Shown in pieces: positions 23,116 through 36,851 of a stretch of 64,000 bases of DNA. Positions within the stretch are counted from its first letter, which is position 1. Every line of letters begins with the position of its first letter. The translations under genes and the position numbers were made by a program. This DNA comes from Xestospongia bergquistia. Its lineage: Eukaryota > Porifera > Demospongiae > Haplosclerida > Petrosiidae. The stretch covers positions 4,724,775 to 4,788,774 of the forward strand of contig OZ014418.1 of assembly GCA_963965975.1 (NCBI GenBank). The letters run 5' to 3'. The notes beneath the pieces were generated by a model. That model saw nothing but the letters and a program-made list of their open reading frames with translations. It made no database searches and was not told the origin of the DNA.

Positions 23116-23544
23116 TAAAGACTTAAGAAGGTTTAAACTATTGAGTAAAGTTTATAAAGGAAACTGCTCAGTCTAAAGGACTCTATTGGACTAAAAAAAT
23201 AAACTGCTATTAACATTTTAGTAAGTTGGTTTGCATTAACACTCTAAAGTCTTAATTTAAAGACTTTAGAAGGTTTAGACTATTGAGTGAAGATTTTTAA
23301 AGGAAACTGATAGGTCTAAAGGACTCTATGGGACTAACTAAATTAACTGCTATTAACAGTTTAGTAAGTTCGTTTGCATTAACACTCTAAAGTCTTTAAT
23401 TTAAAGACTTTAGAAGGTTTAAACTATTGAGTAAAGTTTATAAAGTAAACTGGTCAGTCTAAAGGACTCTATGGGACTAAAGAAATAAACTGCCATTAAC
23501 AGTTTAGTAAGTTGGTTTGCATTAACCCTCTAAAGTCTTTAATT

Positions 23545-26500
23545 TAAAGACTTTAGAAGGTTTAGACTATTGAGTAAAGTTTATAATGTAAACTGCTCAG
23601 TCTAAAGGACTCTATGGGACTAAAGAAATAAACTGCTATTAACAGTTTAGTAAGTTGGTTTGCATTAACCCTATAAAGTCTTTAATTTAAAGACTTTAGA
23701 AGGTTTAGACTATTGAGTGAAGTTTGTAAAGTAAACTGATAGGTCTAAAGGACTCTATGGGACTAACTAAATTAACTGTTATTAACAGTTTAGTAAGTTG
23801 GTTTGCATTAACACTCTAAAGTCTTTAACTTAAAGACTTTAGAAGGTTTAAACTATTGAGTAATGTTTATAAAGTAAACTGCTCATTTTAAAGGACTCTA
23901 TGGGACTAAAGAAATAAACTGCTATTAACAGTTTAGTAAGTTGGTTTGCATTAACCCTCTAAAGTCTTTAATTTAAAGACTTTAGAAGGTTTAGACTATT
24001 GAGTGAATTTTTTAAAAGTAAACTGATAGGTCTGAAGGACTCTATGGGACTAACTAAATTAACTGCTATTAACGGTTTAGTAAGTTCGTTTGCATTAACA
24101 CTCTAAAGTCTTTAATTTAAAGACTTTAGAAGGTTTAAACTATTGAGTAAAGTTTTTAAAGTAAACTGTTCAGTCTAAAGGACTCTATGGGACAAAAGAA
24201 ATAAACTGCTATTAACAGTTTAGTAAGTTGGTTTGCATTAACACTCTAAAGTCTTTAATTTAAAGACTTTAGAATGTTTAGACTATTGGGTAAAGTTTAT
24301 AAGGTAGACTGCTAAGTTTAAAGGACTCTATGGGACTAAGAAAACGAGCTGCTATTAACAGTTCAGTTAGTTGCTTTGCATTAACACTCTAAAGTCTTTA
24401 AATTAAAGACTTTAGAAGGTTTAGACTATTGAGTGAAGTTTATAAAGTAAACTGGTCAGTCTAAAGTACTCTATGAAACTAACTAAATAAAATGTTATTA
24501 ACAGTTTAGTAAGTTCGTTTGCATTAACACTCTAAAGTTGTAAATTAAAGACTTTAGAAGGTTTAAACTATTGAGTAAAGTTTATAAAGTAAACTGTTCA
24601 GTCTAAAGGACTCTATGGGACTAAAAGAAATGAACTGCTATTAATAGTTCAGTAAGTTTGTTTGCATTAACAGTCTAAAGTCTTTAATTTAAAGACTTTA
24701 GAAGGTTTAGAGTATTGAGTGAAGTTTATAAAGTAAACAGCTCAGTCTAAAGGGGTCTATGAAACTAACTAAATAAACTATTATTAACAGTTCAGTAAGT
24801 TGGTTTGCATTAACACTCTAAAGTCTTTAAATTAATGACTTAAGAAGGTTTAGACTATTGAGCGAAGTTTATAAAGTAGACTGGTCAGTCTAAAGGACTC
24901 TATGAAACTAACTAAATAAACTGTTATTAACAGTTTAGGAAGATCGTTTGCATGAACACTCTAAAGTCATTAATTTAAAGACATTAGAAGGTTTAGACTA
25001 TTGAGTAAAGTTTATAAAGTAAACTGCTCAGTGTAAAGGACTCTATGGGACTAAAGAAATAAACTGCTATTAACAGTTATAGTAAGTTTGCTTGCGTTAA
25101 CGCTCTAAAGTCTTTAATTTAAAGACTTTAGAAGGTTTAGAGTATTGAGTGAAGTTTATAAAGTAAACAGCTCAGTCTAAAGGGCTCTATGAAACAAACT
25201 AAATAAACTATTATTAACAGTTTAGTAAGTTAGTTTGTGATAACACTCTAAAGTCTTTAATTTAAAGACTTTAGAAGGTTTAGACTATTGAGTAAAGTTT
25301 ATAATGTAAACTGCTCAGTCTAAAGGACTCTATGGGACTAAAGAAATAAACTGCTATTAACAGTTTAGTAAGTTGGTTTGCATTAACACTGTAAAGTCTT
25401 TAATTTAAAGACTTTAGAAGTTTTAGACTATTGAGTGAAGTTTGTAAAATAAATTGATAGGTCTAAAGAACTCTATGGGACTAACTAAATTAACTGTTAT
25501 TAACAATTTCGTAAGTTGGTTTGCATAAACACTCTAAAGTCTTTAATTTAAAGACTTTAGAAGGTTTAAACTATTGAGTAATGTTTATAAAGTAAACTGC
25601 TCATTCTAAAGGACTCTATGGGACTAAAGAAATAAACTGCTATTAACAGTTTAGTAAGTTGGTTTGCATTAACCCTCTAAAGTCTTTAATTTAAAGACTT
25701 TAGAAGGTTTAGACTATTGAGTGAATTTTTTTAAAGTAAACTGATAGGTCTGAAGGACTCTATGGGACTAACTAAATTAACTGCTATTAACAGTTTAGTA
25801 AGTTCATTTGCATTAACACTCTAAAGTCTTTAATTTAAAGACTTTAGAAAGTTTAGACTATTGGGTAAAGCTTATAAGGTAGACTTCTAAGTTTAAAGGA
25901 ATCTATGGGACTAAGAAAATGAACTGCTATTAACAGTTCAGTTAGTTGCTTTGCATTAACACTCTAAAGTCTTTAAATTAAAGACTTTAGAAGTTTTATA
26001 CTATTGAGCGAAGTTTATAAAGTAAACTGGTCAGTCTAAAGGACTCTATGAAACTAACTAAATAAAATGTTATTAACAGTTTAGTAAGTTCGTTTGCATT
26101 AACACTCTAAAGTCTTTAATTTAAAGACTTTAGAAGGTTTAAACTATTGAGTAAAGTTTATAAAGTGAACTGCTCAGTCTAAAGGACTCTATGGGACTAA
26201 AGAAATAAACTGCTATTAACAGTTTAGTAAGTTGGTTTTCATTAACCCTCTAAAGTCTTTAATTTAAAGACTTTAGAAGGTTTAGACTATTGAGTGAAGT
26301 TTTTTAAAGTAAACTGATAGGTCTAAAGGACTCTATGGGACTAACTAAATTAACTGCTATTGACAGGTTAGTAAGTTCGTTTGCATTAACACTCTAAAGT
26401 CTTTAATTTAAAGACTTTAGAAGGTTTAAACTATTGAGTAATGTTTATAAAGTAAACTGCTCAGTCTGAAGGACTCTTTTGGGACAAAAGAAATAAACTG

Positions 26501-29500
26501 CTATTAACAGTTTAGTAAGTTGGTTTGCATTAACACTCTAAAGTCTTTAATTTAAAGACTTTAGAAGGTTTAGACTATTAGGTAAAGTTTATAAGGTAGA
26601 CTGCTAAGTTTAAAGGACTCTATGGGACTAAAGAAATGAACTGCTATTAACAGTTCAGTAAGTTTGTTTGCATTAACACTCAAAAGTCTTTAAATTAAGG
26701 ACTTTAGAAGGTTTAGACTATTGAGTGATGTTTATAAAGTAAACTGGTCAGTCTAAAGGACTCTATGAAACTAACAAAATAAACTGTTATTAACAGTTTA
26801 GTAAGTTCGTCTGCATTAACACTCTAAAGTCTTTAATTTAAAGACTTTAGAAGGTTTAGGCTATTGAGTAAAGTTTATAAAGTAAACTGCTCAGTGTAAA
26901 GGACTCTATGGGACTAAAGAAATAAACTGCTATTAACAGTTTAGTAAGTTTGTTTGCATTAACGCTCTAAAGTCTTTAATTTAAAGACTTTAGAAGGTTT
27001 AGAGTATTGAGTGAAGTTTATAAAGTAAACAGCTCAGTCTAAAGGGCTCTATGAAACTGACTAAATAAACTATTATTAACAGTTTTGTAAGTTAGTTTGT
27101 TATAACACTCTAAAGTCTTTAATTTAAAGACTTTAGAAGGTTTAGACTATTGAGTAAAGTTTATAAAGTAAACTGCTCAGTCTAAAGGACTCTATGGGAC
27201 TAAAGAAATAAACTGCTATTAACAGTTTAGTAAATTGGTTTGCATTAACCCTCTAAAGTCTTTAATTTAAAGACTTTAGAATGTTTAAACTATTGAGTGA
27301 AGTTTTTTAAAGTAAACTGATAGGTCTAAAGGACTCTATGGGACTAACTAAATTAACAGCTATTAACAGTTTAGTAAGTTCGTTTGCATTAACACTCTAA
27401 AGTCTTTAATTTAAAGACTTTAGAAGGTTTAAACTATTGAGTAAAGTTTATAAAGTAAACTGCTCAGTCTAAAGGACTCTATGGGACTAAAGAAATAAAC
27501 TGCTATTAACAGTTTAGTAAGTTGGTTTGCATTAACACTCTAAAGTCTTTAATTTAAAGACTTTAGAAGGTTTAGACTATTAGATAAAGTTTATAAGGTA
27601 GACTGCTAAGTTTAAAGGACTCTATGGGACTAAAGAAATGAACTGCTATTAACAGTTCAGTAAGTTTGTTTGCATTAACACTCAAAAGTCTTTAAATTAA
27701 AGACTTTCGAAGGTTTAGACTATTGAGCGAAGTTTATAAAGTAAACTGGTCAGTCTAAAGGACTCTATGAAACTAACAAAATAAACTGTTATTAACAGTT
27801 TAGTAAGTTCGTCAGCATTAACACTCTAAAGTCTTTAATTTAAAGACTTTAGAAGGTTTAGACTATTGAGTAAAGTTTATAAAGAAAACTGCTCAGTCTA
27901 AAGGACTCTATGGGACTGAAGAGATAAACTGGTATGAACAGTTTAGTAAGTTTGTTTGCATTAACGCTCTAAAGTCTTTAATTTAAAGACTTTAGAAGGT
28001 TTAGAGTATTGAATGAAGTTTATAAAGTAAACAGCTCAGTCTAAAGGGCTCTATGAAACAAACTATATAAACTGTTGTTAACAGTTTAGTAAGTTGGTTT
28101 GCATTAACACTCAAAAGTCTTTAAATTAAAGACTTTAAAAGGTTTAGACTATTGAGTGAAGTTTGTAAAGTAAACTGATAGGTCTAAAGGACTCTATGGG
28201 ACTAACTATACAAACTATTATTAACAGTTTAGTAAGTTAGTTTGTGATAAGACTCTAAAGTCTTTAATTTAAAGACTTTAGAAGGTTTGAACTATTGAGT
28301 AAAGTTTATAAAGTAAACTGCTCAGTCTAAAGGACTCTATGGGACTAAAAAAATAAACTGCTATTAACATTTTAGTAAGTTGGTTTGCATTAACACTCTA
28401 AAGTCTTTAATTTAAAGACTTTAGAAGGTTTAGACTATTGAGTGAAGTTTTTTAAAGTAAACTGATAGGTCTAAAGGACTCTATGGGACTAACTAAATTA
28501 ACTGCTATTAACAGTTTAGTAAGTTCATTTGTATTAAAACTCTAAAGTCTTTAATTTAAAGACTTTAGAAGTTTTAAACTATTGAGTAAAGTTTATAAAG
28601 TAAACTGCTCAGTCTAAAGGACTCTATGGGGCTAAAGAAATAAACTGCTATTAACAGTTTAGTAAGTTGGTTTGCATTAACACTCTAAAGTCTTTAAATT
28701 AAAGACTTTGAAAGGTTTAGACTATTGAGTGAAGTTTGTAAAGTAAACTGATAGGTCAAAAGGGCTCTATGAAACTAACTAAATAAACTATTATTAACAG
28801 TTTAGTAAGTTAGTTTGTGATAACACTCTAAAGTCTTTAATTTAAAGACTGTAGAAGGTTTAAACTATTGAGTAAAGTTTATAAAGTAAACTGCTCAGTC
28901 TAAAGGTCTCTATGGGACTAAGAAATAAACTGCTATTAACAGTTTAGTAAGTTGGTTTGCATTAAACCTCTAAAGTCTTTAATTTAAAGACTTTAGAAGG
29001 TTTAGACTATTGAGTGAAGTTTTTTAAAGTAAACTGGTCAGTCTAAAGGACTCTATGGGACTAAAGAAATAAACTGCTATTAACAGTTTAGTAAGTTGGT
29101 TTGCATTAACACTGTAAAGTCTTTAATTTAAAGACTTTAGAAGGTTTAGACTATTGGGAAAAGTTTATAAGGTAGACTGCTATGTTTAAAGGACTCTATG
29201 TGACTAAAGAAATGAACTGCTATTAACAGTTCAGTAAGTTTGTTTGCATTAACGCTCTAAAGTCTTTAATTTAAAGTCTTTAGAAGGTTTAGAGTATTGA
29301 TTGAAGTTTATAAAGTGAACAGCTCAGTCTAAAGAGCTCTATGAAACTAACTAAATAAACTATTATTAACAGTTCAGTAAGATGGTTTGCATTAACACTC
29401 TAAAGTCTTTAAATTAAAGACTTTAGAAGGTTTAGACTATTGAGCGAAGTTTATAAAGTAAACTGGTCAGTCAAAAGGACTCTATGAAACTAAATAAATA

Positions 29501-29557
29501 AACTGTTATTAACAGTTTAGTAAGTTTGTTTGCATTAAAACTCTAAAGGCATTAATT
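23545..29557. repeat. Superrepeat copy C3 (shortened)
   Basis: C3 follows the C2 order from 9381 to about 16536. Matching points, C3 then C2, are C 23545/9381, F 23974/9809, the post-AAGTTGTAAA monomer 24546/10381, A 24976/11097, E 26122/12815, CTATTGACAG 26356/13049, H 26553/13388 and the I' with an ATTAATTT junction near 29542/16521. The offset drops from 14165 to 13879 (loss of an I'-B' pair at about 24833), to 13307 (loss of A-B-C-D at about 26122), then to 13165 (no extra monomer 13246), and reaches 13021 near the end. Confidence 0.83.
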
Positions 29558-29843
29558 TAAAGACTTTAGAAGGTTTAGAGTATTGAGTGAAGTTTATAAA
29601 GTAAACAGCTCAGTCTAAAGGGCTCTATGAAACTAACTAAATAAACTATTATTAACAGTTTAGTAAGTTAGTTTGTGATAACACTCTAAAGTCTTTAATT
29701 TAAAGACTTTAGAAGGTTTAGACTATTGAGTAAAGTTTATAAAGTAAACTGCTCAGTCTAAAGGACTCTATGGGACTAAAGAAATAAACTGCTATTAACA
29801 GTTTAGTAAGTTGGTTTGCATTAACCCTCTAAAGTCTTTAATT

Positions 29844-30988
29844 TAAAGACTTTAGAAGGTTTAGACTATTGAGTGAAGTTTGTAAGGTAAACTGATAGGT
29901 TTAAAGGACTCTATGGGACTAACTAAATTAACTGTTATTAACCGTTTAGTAAGTTGGTTTGCATTAACACTCTAAAGTCTTTAATTTAAAGACTTTAGAA
30001 GGTTTAAACTATTGAGTAATGTTTATAAAGTAAACTGCTCAGTCTAAAGGACTATATGGGACTAAAGAAATAAACTGCTATTAACAGTTTAGTAAGTTGG
30101 TTTGCATTAACCCTCTAAAGTCTTTAATTTAAAGACTTTAGAAGGTTTAGACTAGTGAGTGAAGTTTTTTAAAGTAAAGTGATAGGTCTAAAGGACTTTA
30201 TGGGACTAACTAAATTAACTGCTATTAACAGTTTTGTAAGTTCCTTTCTATGAACACTCTAAAGTCTTTAATTTAAAGACTTTAGAAGGTTTAAACTATA
30301 GAGTAAAGTTTATAAAGTAAACTGCTCAGTCTAAAGGACTCTATGGGACTAAAGAAATAAACTGCTATTAACAGTTCAGTAAGTTGGTTTGCATTAACAC
30401 TCTAAAGTCTTTAATTTAAAGACTTTAGAAGGTTTAGACTATAGGGTAAAGTTTATAAGGTAGACTGCTAAGTTTAAAAGACTCTATGGGACTAAAGAAA
30501 TGAACTGCTATTAACAGTTCAGTAAGTTTGTTTGCATTAACACTCTAAAGTCTTTAAATTAAAGATTTTAGAAGGTTTAGACTATTGAGCGAAGTTTTTA
30601 AAGTAAACTGGTCAGTCTAAAGGACTCTATGAAACTAACTAAATAAACTGTTTTTAACAGTTTAGTAAGTTCGTTTGCATTAACACTCTAAAGTCTTTAA
30701 TTTAAAGACTTTAGAAGGTTTAGACTATTGAATAAAGTTTATAAAGTAAACTGCTCAGTGTAAAGGACTCTATGGGACTAAAGAAATAAACTGTTATTAA
30801 CAGTTTAGTAAGTTTGTTTGCATTAACACTCTTAAGTCTTTAATTTAAAGACTTTACAAGGTTTGAACTATTGAGTAATGTTTATAAAGTAAACTGCTCA
30901 GTCTAAAGGACTCTATGGGACTAAAGAAATAAACTGCTATTAACAGTTTAGTAAGTTGGTTTGCATTAACCCTCTAAAGTCTTTAATT
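29844..30988. repeat. Eight-monomer duplication, left unit (1145 bp)
   Basis: The order is D-E-F-G-H-I-A followed by an E-type monomer at 30846 (ACAAGGTTTGAAC). Private variants shared with the right unit are GTAAGGTAAAC, ATAGGTTTAAAG, ACTAGTGAG, AAAGTGATAGG, GGACTTTATGG, TTCCTTTCTAT, ACTATAGAG, ACTATAGGG, AAAAGACTC, AAGATTTTAG, CTGTTTTTAAC and TTGAATAAAG. The copies agree up to about 30802. Confidence 0.9.
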
Positions 30989-31947
30989 TAAAGACTTTAG
31001 AAGGTTTAGACTATTGAGTGAAGTTTGTAAGGTAAACTGATAGGTTTAAAGGACTCTATGGGACTAACTAAATTAACTGTTATTAACAGTTTAGTAAGTT
31101 GGTTTGCATTAACACTCTAAAGTCTTTAATTTAAAGACTTTAGAAGGTTTAAACTATTGAGTAATGTTTATAAAGTAAACTGCTCAGTCTAAAGGACTCT
31201 ATGGGACTAAAGAAATAAACTGCTATTAACAGTTTAGTAAGTTGGTTTGCATTAACCCTCTAAAGTCTTTAATTTAAAGACTTTAGAAGGTTTAGACTAG
31301 TGAGTGAAGTTTTTTAAAGTAAAGTGATAGGTCTAAAGGACTTTATGGGACTAACTAAATTAACTGCTATTAACAGTTTTGTAAGTTCCTTTCTATTAAC
31401 ACTCTAAAGTCTTTAATTTAAAGACTTTAGAAGGTTTAAACTATAGAGTAAAGTTTATAAAGTAAACTGCTCAGTCTAAAGGACTCTATGGGACTAAAGA
31501 AATAAACTGCTATTAACAGTTCAGTAAGTTGGTTTGCATTAACACTCTAAAGTCTTTAATTTAAAGACTTTAGAAGGTTTAGACTATAGGGTAAAGTTTA
31601 TAAGGTAGACTGCTAAGTTTAAAAGACTCTATGGGACTAAAGAAATGAACTGCTATTAACAGTTCAGTAAGTTTGTTTGCATTAACACTCTAAAGTCTTT
31701 AAATTAAAGATTTTAGAAGGTTTAGACTATTGAGCGAAGTTTTTAAAGTAAACTGGTCAGTCTAAAGGACTCTATGAAACTAACTAAATAAACTGTTTTT
31801 AACAGTTTAGTAAGTTCGTTTGCATTAACACTCTAAAGTCTTTAATTTAAAGACTTTAGAAGGTTTAGACTATTGAATAAAGTTTATAAAGTAAACTGCT
31901 CAGTGTAAAGGACTCTATGGGACTAAAGAAATAAACTGTTATTAACA
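30989..31947. repeat. Eight-monomer duplication, right unit
   Basis: It repeats 29844-30802 at an offset of 1145, with only about three substitutions seen in some 959 bp (near 29943, 30054 and 30252 in the left copy). The copies part in the A monomer: the right one has CAGTTATAGC and an ACGCTC end, and the left has CAGTTTAG and ACTCTTAAG. Confidence 0.88.
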
Positions 31948-34900
31948 GTTATAGCAAGTTTGTTTGCATTAACGCTCTAAAGTCTTTAATTTAAAGACTT
32001 TAGAAGGTTTAGAGTATTGAGTGAAGTTTATAAAGTAAACAGCTCTGTCGAAAGGGCTCTATGAAACTAACTAAATAACCTATTATTAACAGTTTAGTAA
32101 GTTTCTTTGTGATAACACTCTAAAGTCTTTAATTTAAAGACTTTAGAAGGTTTAGACTATTGAGTAAAGTTTACAAAGTAAATTGCTCAGTCTAAAGGAC
32201 TCTATGGGACTAACGAAATAAACTGCTATTAACAGTTTAGTAAGTTGGTTTGCATTAACCCTCTAAAGTCTTTAATTTAAAGACTTTAGAAGGTTTAGAC
32301 CATTGCGTGAAGTTTGTAATGTAAACTGATAGGTCTAAAGGACTCTATGGGACTAACTAAATTAACTGTTATTAACAGTTTAGTAAGTTTTTTTGCATTA
32401 ACACTCTAAAGTCTTTAATTTAAAGACTTTAGAACGTTTAAACTATTGAGTAAAGTTTATAAAGTAAACTGCTCAGTCTAAAGGACTCTATGGGACTAAA
32501 AAAATAAACTGCTATTAACAGTTTAGTAAGTTTGTTTGCATTAACCCTCTAAAGTCTTTAATTTAAAGACTTTACAAGGTTTAGACTATTGAGTGAAGTT
32601 TTTTAAAGTAAACTGATAGGTCTAAAGGACTCTATGGGACTAACTAAATTAACTGCTATTAACAGTTTAGTAAGTTCGTTTGCATTAACACTCTAAAGGC
32701 TTTAATTTAAAGATTTTAGAAAGTTTAAACTATTGAGTAAAGTTTATAAAGTAAACTGCTCAGTCTAAAGGACTCTATGGGACTAAAGAAATAAACTGCT
32801 ATTAACAGTTCAGTAAGTTTGTTTGCATTAACACTTTAAAGTCTTTAATATAAGGACTTTAGAAGGTTTAGACTATTGGGTAAAGATTATAAGGTAGACT
32901 GCTAAGTTTGAAGGACTCTATGGGACTAAAGAAATGAACTGCTATTAACAGTTCAGTAAGTTTGTTTGTATTAACACTCTAAAGTCTTTAAATTAAAGAC
33001 TTTAGAAGGTTTAGACTATTGAGCGAAGTTTATAAAGTAAACTGGTCAGTCTAAAGGACTCTATGAAACTGACAAAATAAACTGTTATTAACAGTTTAGT
33101 AAGTTCGTCTGTATTAACACTCTAAAGTCTTTAATTTAAAGACTTTAGAAGGTTTAGACTATTGAGTAAAGTTTATAAAGTAAACTGCTCAGTATAAAGG
33201 ACTCTATGGGACTAAAGAAATAAACTGCTATTAACAGTTTAGTAAGTTTGTTTGCATTAACCCTCTAAAGTCTTTAATTTAAAGACTTTAGAAAGTTTAG
33301 AGTATTGAGTGAGGTTTATAAAGTAAAGAGCTCAGTCTAAAGGCTCTATGGAACTAACTAAATAAACTATTTTTAACAGTTTAGTAAGTTAGTTTGTGAT
33401 AACACTCTAAAGTCCTTAATTTAAAGACTTTAGAAGGTTTAGACTATTGAGTAAAGTTTATAAAGTAAACTGCTCAGTCTAAAGCACTCTATGGGACTAA
33501 AGAAGTAAACTGCTATTAACAGTTTAGTAAGTTGGTTTGCATTAACCCTCTAAAGTCTTTAATTTAAAGACTTTATAAGGTTTAGACTATTGAGTGAAGT
33601 TTGTAAAGTAAACTGATAGGTCTAAAGGACTCTATGGGACTAACTAAATTAACTCTTATTAACAGTTTAGTACGTTTGTTTGCATTAACACTCTAAAGTC
33701 TTTAATTTAAAGACTTTACAGGGTTTGAACTATTGAGTAATGTTTATAAAGTAAACTCTTCAGTCTAAAGGACTCTATGGGACTAAAGAAATAAACTGCT
33801 ATTAACAGTTTAGTTAGTTGGTTTGCATTACCCTTCTAAAGTCTTTAATTTAAAGACTTTAGAAGGTTTAGACTATTGAGTGAAGTTTGTAAAGTAAACT
33901 GATTGGTCTAAAGGACTCTATGGGACTAACTAAATTAACTGTTATTAACAGTTTAGTAAATTGGTTTGCATTAACACTCTAAAGTCTTTAATTTAAAGAC
34001 TTTAGAAGGTTTAAACTATTGAGTAAAGTTTATAAAGTAAACTGCTCAGTCTAAAGGACTCTATGGGACTAAAAAAATAAACTGCTATTAACAGTTTAGT
34101 AAGTTGGTTTGCACTAACACTCTAAAGTCTTTAATTTAAAGACTTTAGAAGGTTTAGACTATTGAGTGAAGTTTTTTAAAGTAAACTGATAGGTCTATAG
34201 GACTCTATGGGACTAACTAAATTAACTGCTATTAACAGTTTAGTAAGTTGGTTTGCATTAACACTCTAAAGTCTTTAATTTAAAGACTTTAGAAGGTTTA
34301 AACTATTGAGTAAAGTTTATAAAGTAAACTGCTCAGTCTAAAGGACTCTATGGGACTAAAGAAATAAACTGCTATTAACAGTTTAGTGAGTTCGTCTGCA
34401 TTAACACTCTAAAGTCTTTAATTTAAAGACTTTAGAAGGTTTAGACTATTGAGTGAAGTTTTTAAAGTAAACTGATAGTTCTAAAGGACTCTATGGGACT
34501 AACTAAATAAACTGCTATTAACAGTTTAGTAAGTTCGTTTGCATTAACAATCTAAAGTCTTTAATTTAAAGACTTTAGAAGGTTTAGACTATTGGGTAAA
34601 GTTTATAAGGTAGACTGCTAAGTTTAAAGGACTCTATGGGACTAAAGAAATGAACTGCTATTAACAGTTCAGTAAATTTGTTTGCATTAACACTCTAAAG
34701 TCTTTAAATTAAAGACTTTAGAAGGTTTAGATATTGAGCGAAGTTTAAAAAGTAAACTCGTCAGTCTAAAGGACTCTATGAAACTAATAAAATAAACTAT
34801 TATTAACAGTTTAGTAAGTTCGTTTGCATTAACACTCTAAAGTCTTTAATTTAAAGACTTTAGAAGGTTTAGACTATTGAGTAAAGTTTATAAAGTAAAC

Positions 34901-35996
34901 TGCTCAGTCTAAAGGACTCTATGGGACTAAAGAAATAAATTGCTATTAACAGATTAGTAAGTTTGTTTGCATTAACGCTCTAAAGTCTTTAATTTAAAGA
35001 CTTTAGAAGGTTTAGAGTATTGAGTGAAGTTTATAAAGTAAACAGCTCAGTCTAAAGGGCTCTATGAAATTAACTAAATAAACCATTATGAACAGTTTAG
35101 TAAGTTAGTTTGTGATAACACTCTAAAGTCTTTAATTTAAAGACTTTAGAAGGTTTAGACTATTGAGTAAAGTTTATAAAGTAAACTTCTCAGTCTAAAG
35201 CACTCTATGGGACTAAAGAAATAAACTGCTATTAACAGTTTAGTAAGTTGGTTTGCATTAACCCTCTAAAAACTTTAATTTAAAGACTTTAGAAGGTTTA
35301 GACTATTGAGTGAAGTTTGTAAAGTAAACTGATAGGTCTAAAGGACTCTATGGAACAAACTAAATTAACTGTTATTAACAGTTTAGTAAGTTGGTTTGCA
35401 TTAACACTCCAAAGTCTTTAATTTAAAGACTTTAGAAGGTTTAAACTATTGAGTAAAGTTTATAAAGTAAACTGCTCAGTCTAAAGGACTCTATGGGACT
35501 AAAAAAATAAACTGCTATTAAGAGTTTAGTAAGTTGGTTTGCATTAACCCTCTAAAGTCTTTAATTTAAAGACTTTAGAAGGTTTAGACTATTGAGTGAA
35601 GTTTTTTAAAGTAGACTGATAGGTCTAAAGGACTCTATGGGACTAACTAAATTAACTGCTATTAACACTTTAGTAAGATGGTTTGCATTAACACTTTAAA
35701 GTCTTTAATTTAAAGACTTTAGAAGGTTTAAACTATTGAGTAAAGTTTATAAAGTAAACTGCTCAGTCTAAAGGAGTCTATGGGACTAAAGAAATAAACT
35801 GCTATTAACAGTTTAGTAAGTTGGTTTGCATTAACACTCTAAAGTCTTTAATTTAAAGACTTTAGAAGGTTTAGACTATTGGGTAAAGTTTATAAGGTAG
35901 ACTGCTAAGTTTAAAGGACTCTATGGGACTAAAGAAATGAACTGCTATTGACAGTTCAGTAAGTTTGTTTGCATTAACACTCTAAAGTCTTTAAAT

Positions 35997-36851
35997 TAAA
36001 GACTTTAGAAGGTTTAGACTATTGAGCGAAGTTTATAATGTAAACTGGTCAGTCTAAAGGACTCTATGAAACTAACTAAATAAACTTTTATTACTAGTTT
36101 AGTAAGTTGGTTTGCATTAACCCTCTAAAGTCTTTACTTTAAAGACTTTAGAAGGATAAGACTATTGAGTGAAGTTTGTAAAGTAAACTCATAGGTCTAA
36201 AGGACTCTATGGGACTAACTAAATAAACTGCTATTAACAGTTCAGTAAGTAGGTTTGCATTAGCGCTCTAAAGTCTTTAATTTAAAGACTTTAGAGTGTT
36301 TAGACAATTGATTAGAGTTTATAAAGTAAACTGCTCAGTTAAAGGACACTATGGGACTAAAGAAACCAACTGCTATTAACAGTTTAGGAAGTTCGTTTGC
36401 ATTAACACTCTAAAGTCTTTAATTTAAAGACTTTAGAAGGTTTAGACTATTGAGTGAAGTTTATAAAGTATACAGCTCAGTCTAAAGGGCTCTATGAAAC
36501 TAACTAAATATACTGCTGTGAAAAGTTTAGTCAGGTGGTTTGCATAAACAGTCTAAATTCTTTAATTTAAAGACTTTAGAAGGTTTAGACTATTGAGTAA
36601 AGGTTATAAGTAAACTGCTCAGTCTAAATAACTCAATGGGAATAAAGAAATAAACTGCTATTAACATTTTAGTAAGTTGGTTTGCGTTAACCCTCTAAAG
36701 TCTTTAATTAAAAGACTTTAGAAGGCTTAGACTATTTAGTGAACTTTGTAAAGTAAACTGATAGGTCTAAAGGAATCTATCGGCTAACTAAATAAACTGC
36801 TATGAACAGTTTAGTAAGTTTGTTTGCATTAACACTCTAAAGTCTTTAATT
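35997..36851. repeat. Divergent six-monomer block J, copy 1
   Basis: The monomers start at 35997, 36140, 36283, 36425, 36568 and 36710. They carry variants not seen in the nine standard subtypes: TTTTATTACTAG, GGATAAGAC, GTTTAGACAATTGATT, CAGTTAAAGG, GAAACCAACTGC, TGCTGTGAAAAG, TTAGTCAGGTGG, CATAAACA, CTAAATTC, GGTTATAAGTAAAC, GGCTTAGAC and TTTAGTGAAC. Three of the six are 142 bp because of one-base deletions. The block is repeated at 45151-46004. Confidence 0.88.

Larger units (their letters stand above)
18112..23544. repeat. Linker HOR region between C2 and C3
   Basis: This is about 38 monomers of the same family with short HORs. In order they are H-I-A-B-D-G-F-G (18112-19255), the six-monomer tandem duplication (19256-20969), E-F-G-H-I-A-B-C (20970-22114), then H-C-D-E-F-G-hybrid-G-F-E (22115-23544). 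Private variants include CATTTTAG in G copies, TTTTTTTGC in H copies and the GAATGATTT start at 22115. No gene or foreign DNA is present. Confidence 0.75.
29558..32707. repeat. Linker region with eight-monomer duplication
   Basis: The region starts with B (29558) and C (29701), then holds the 1145-bp-period duplication starting at 29844 and 30989. It ends with A-B-C-D-E-F (31848, 31992, 32135, 32278, 32421, 32564). The B at 31992 has the variant CTCTGTCGAAAG and the end GTTTCTTTGTGATAAC, which recur in P1 and P2 B copies. No gene is present. Confidence 0.75.
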
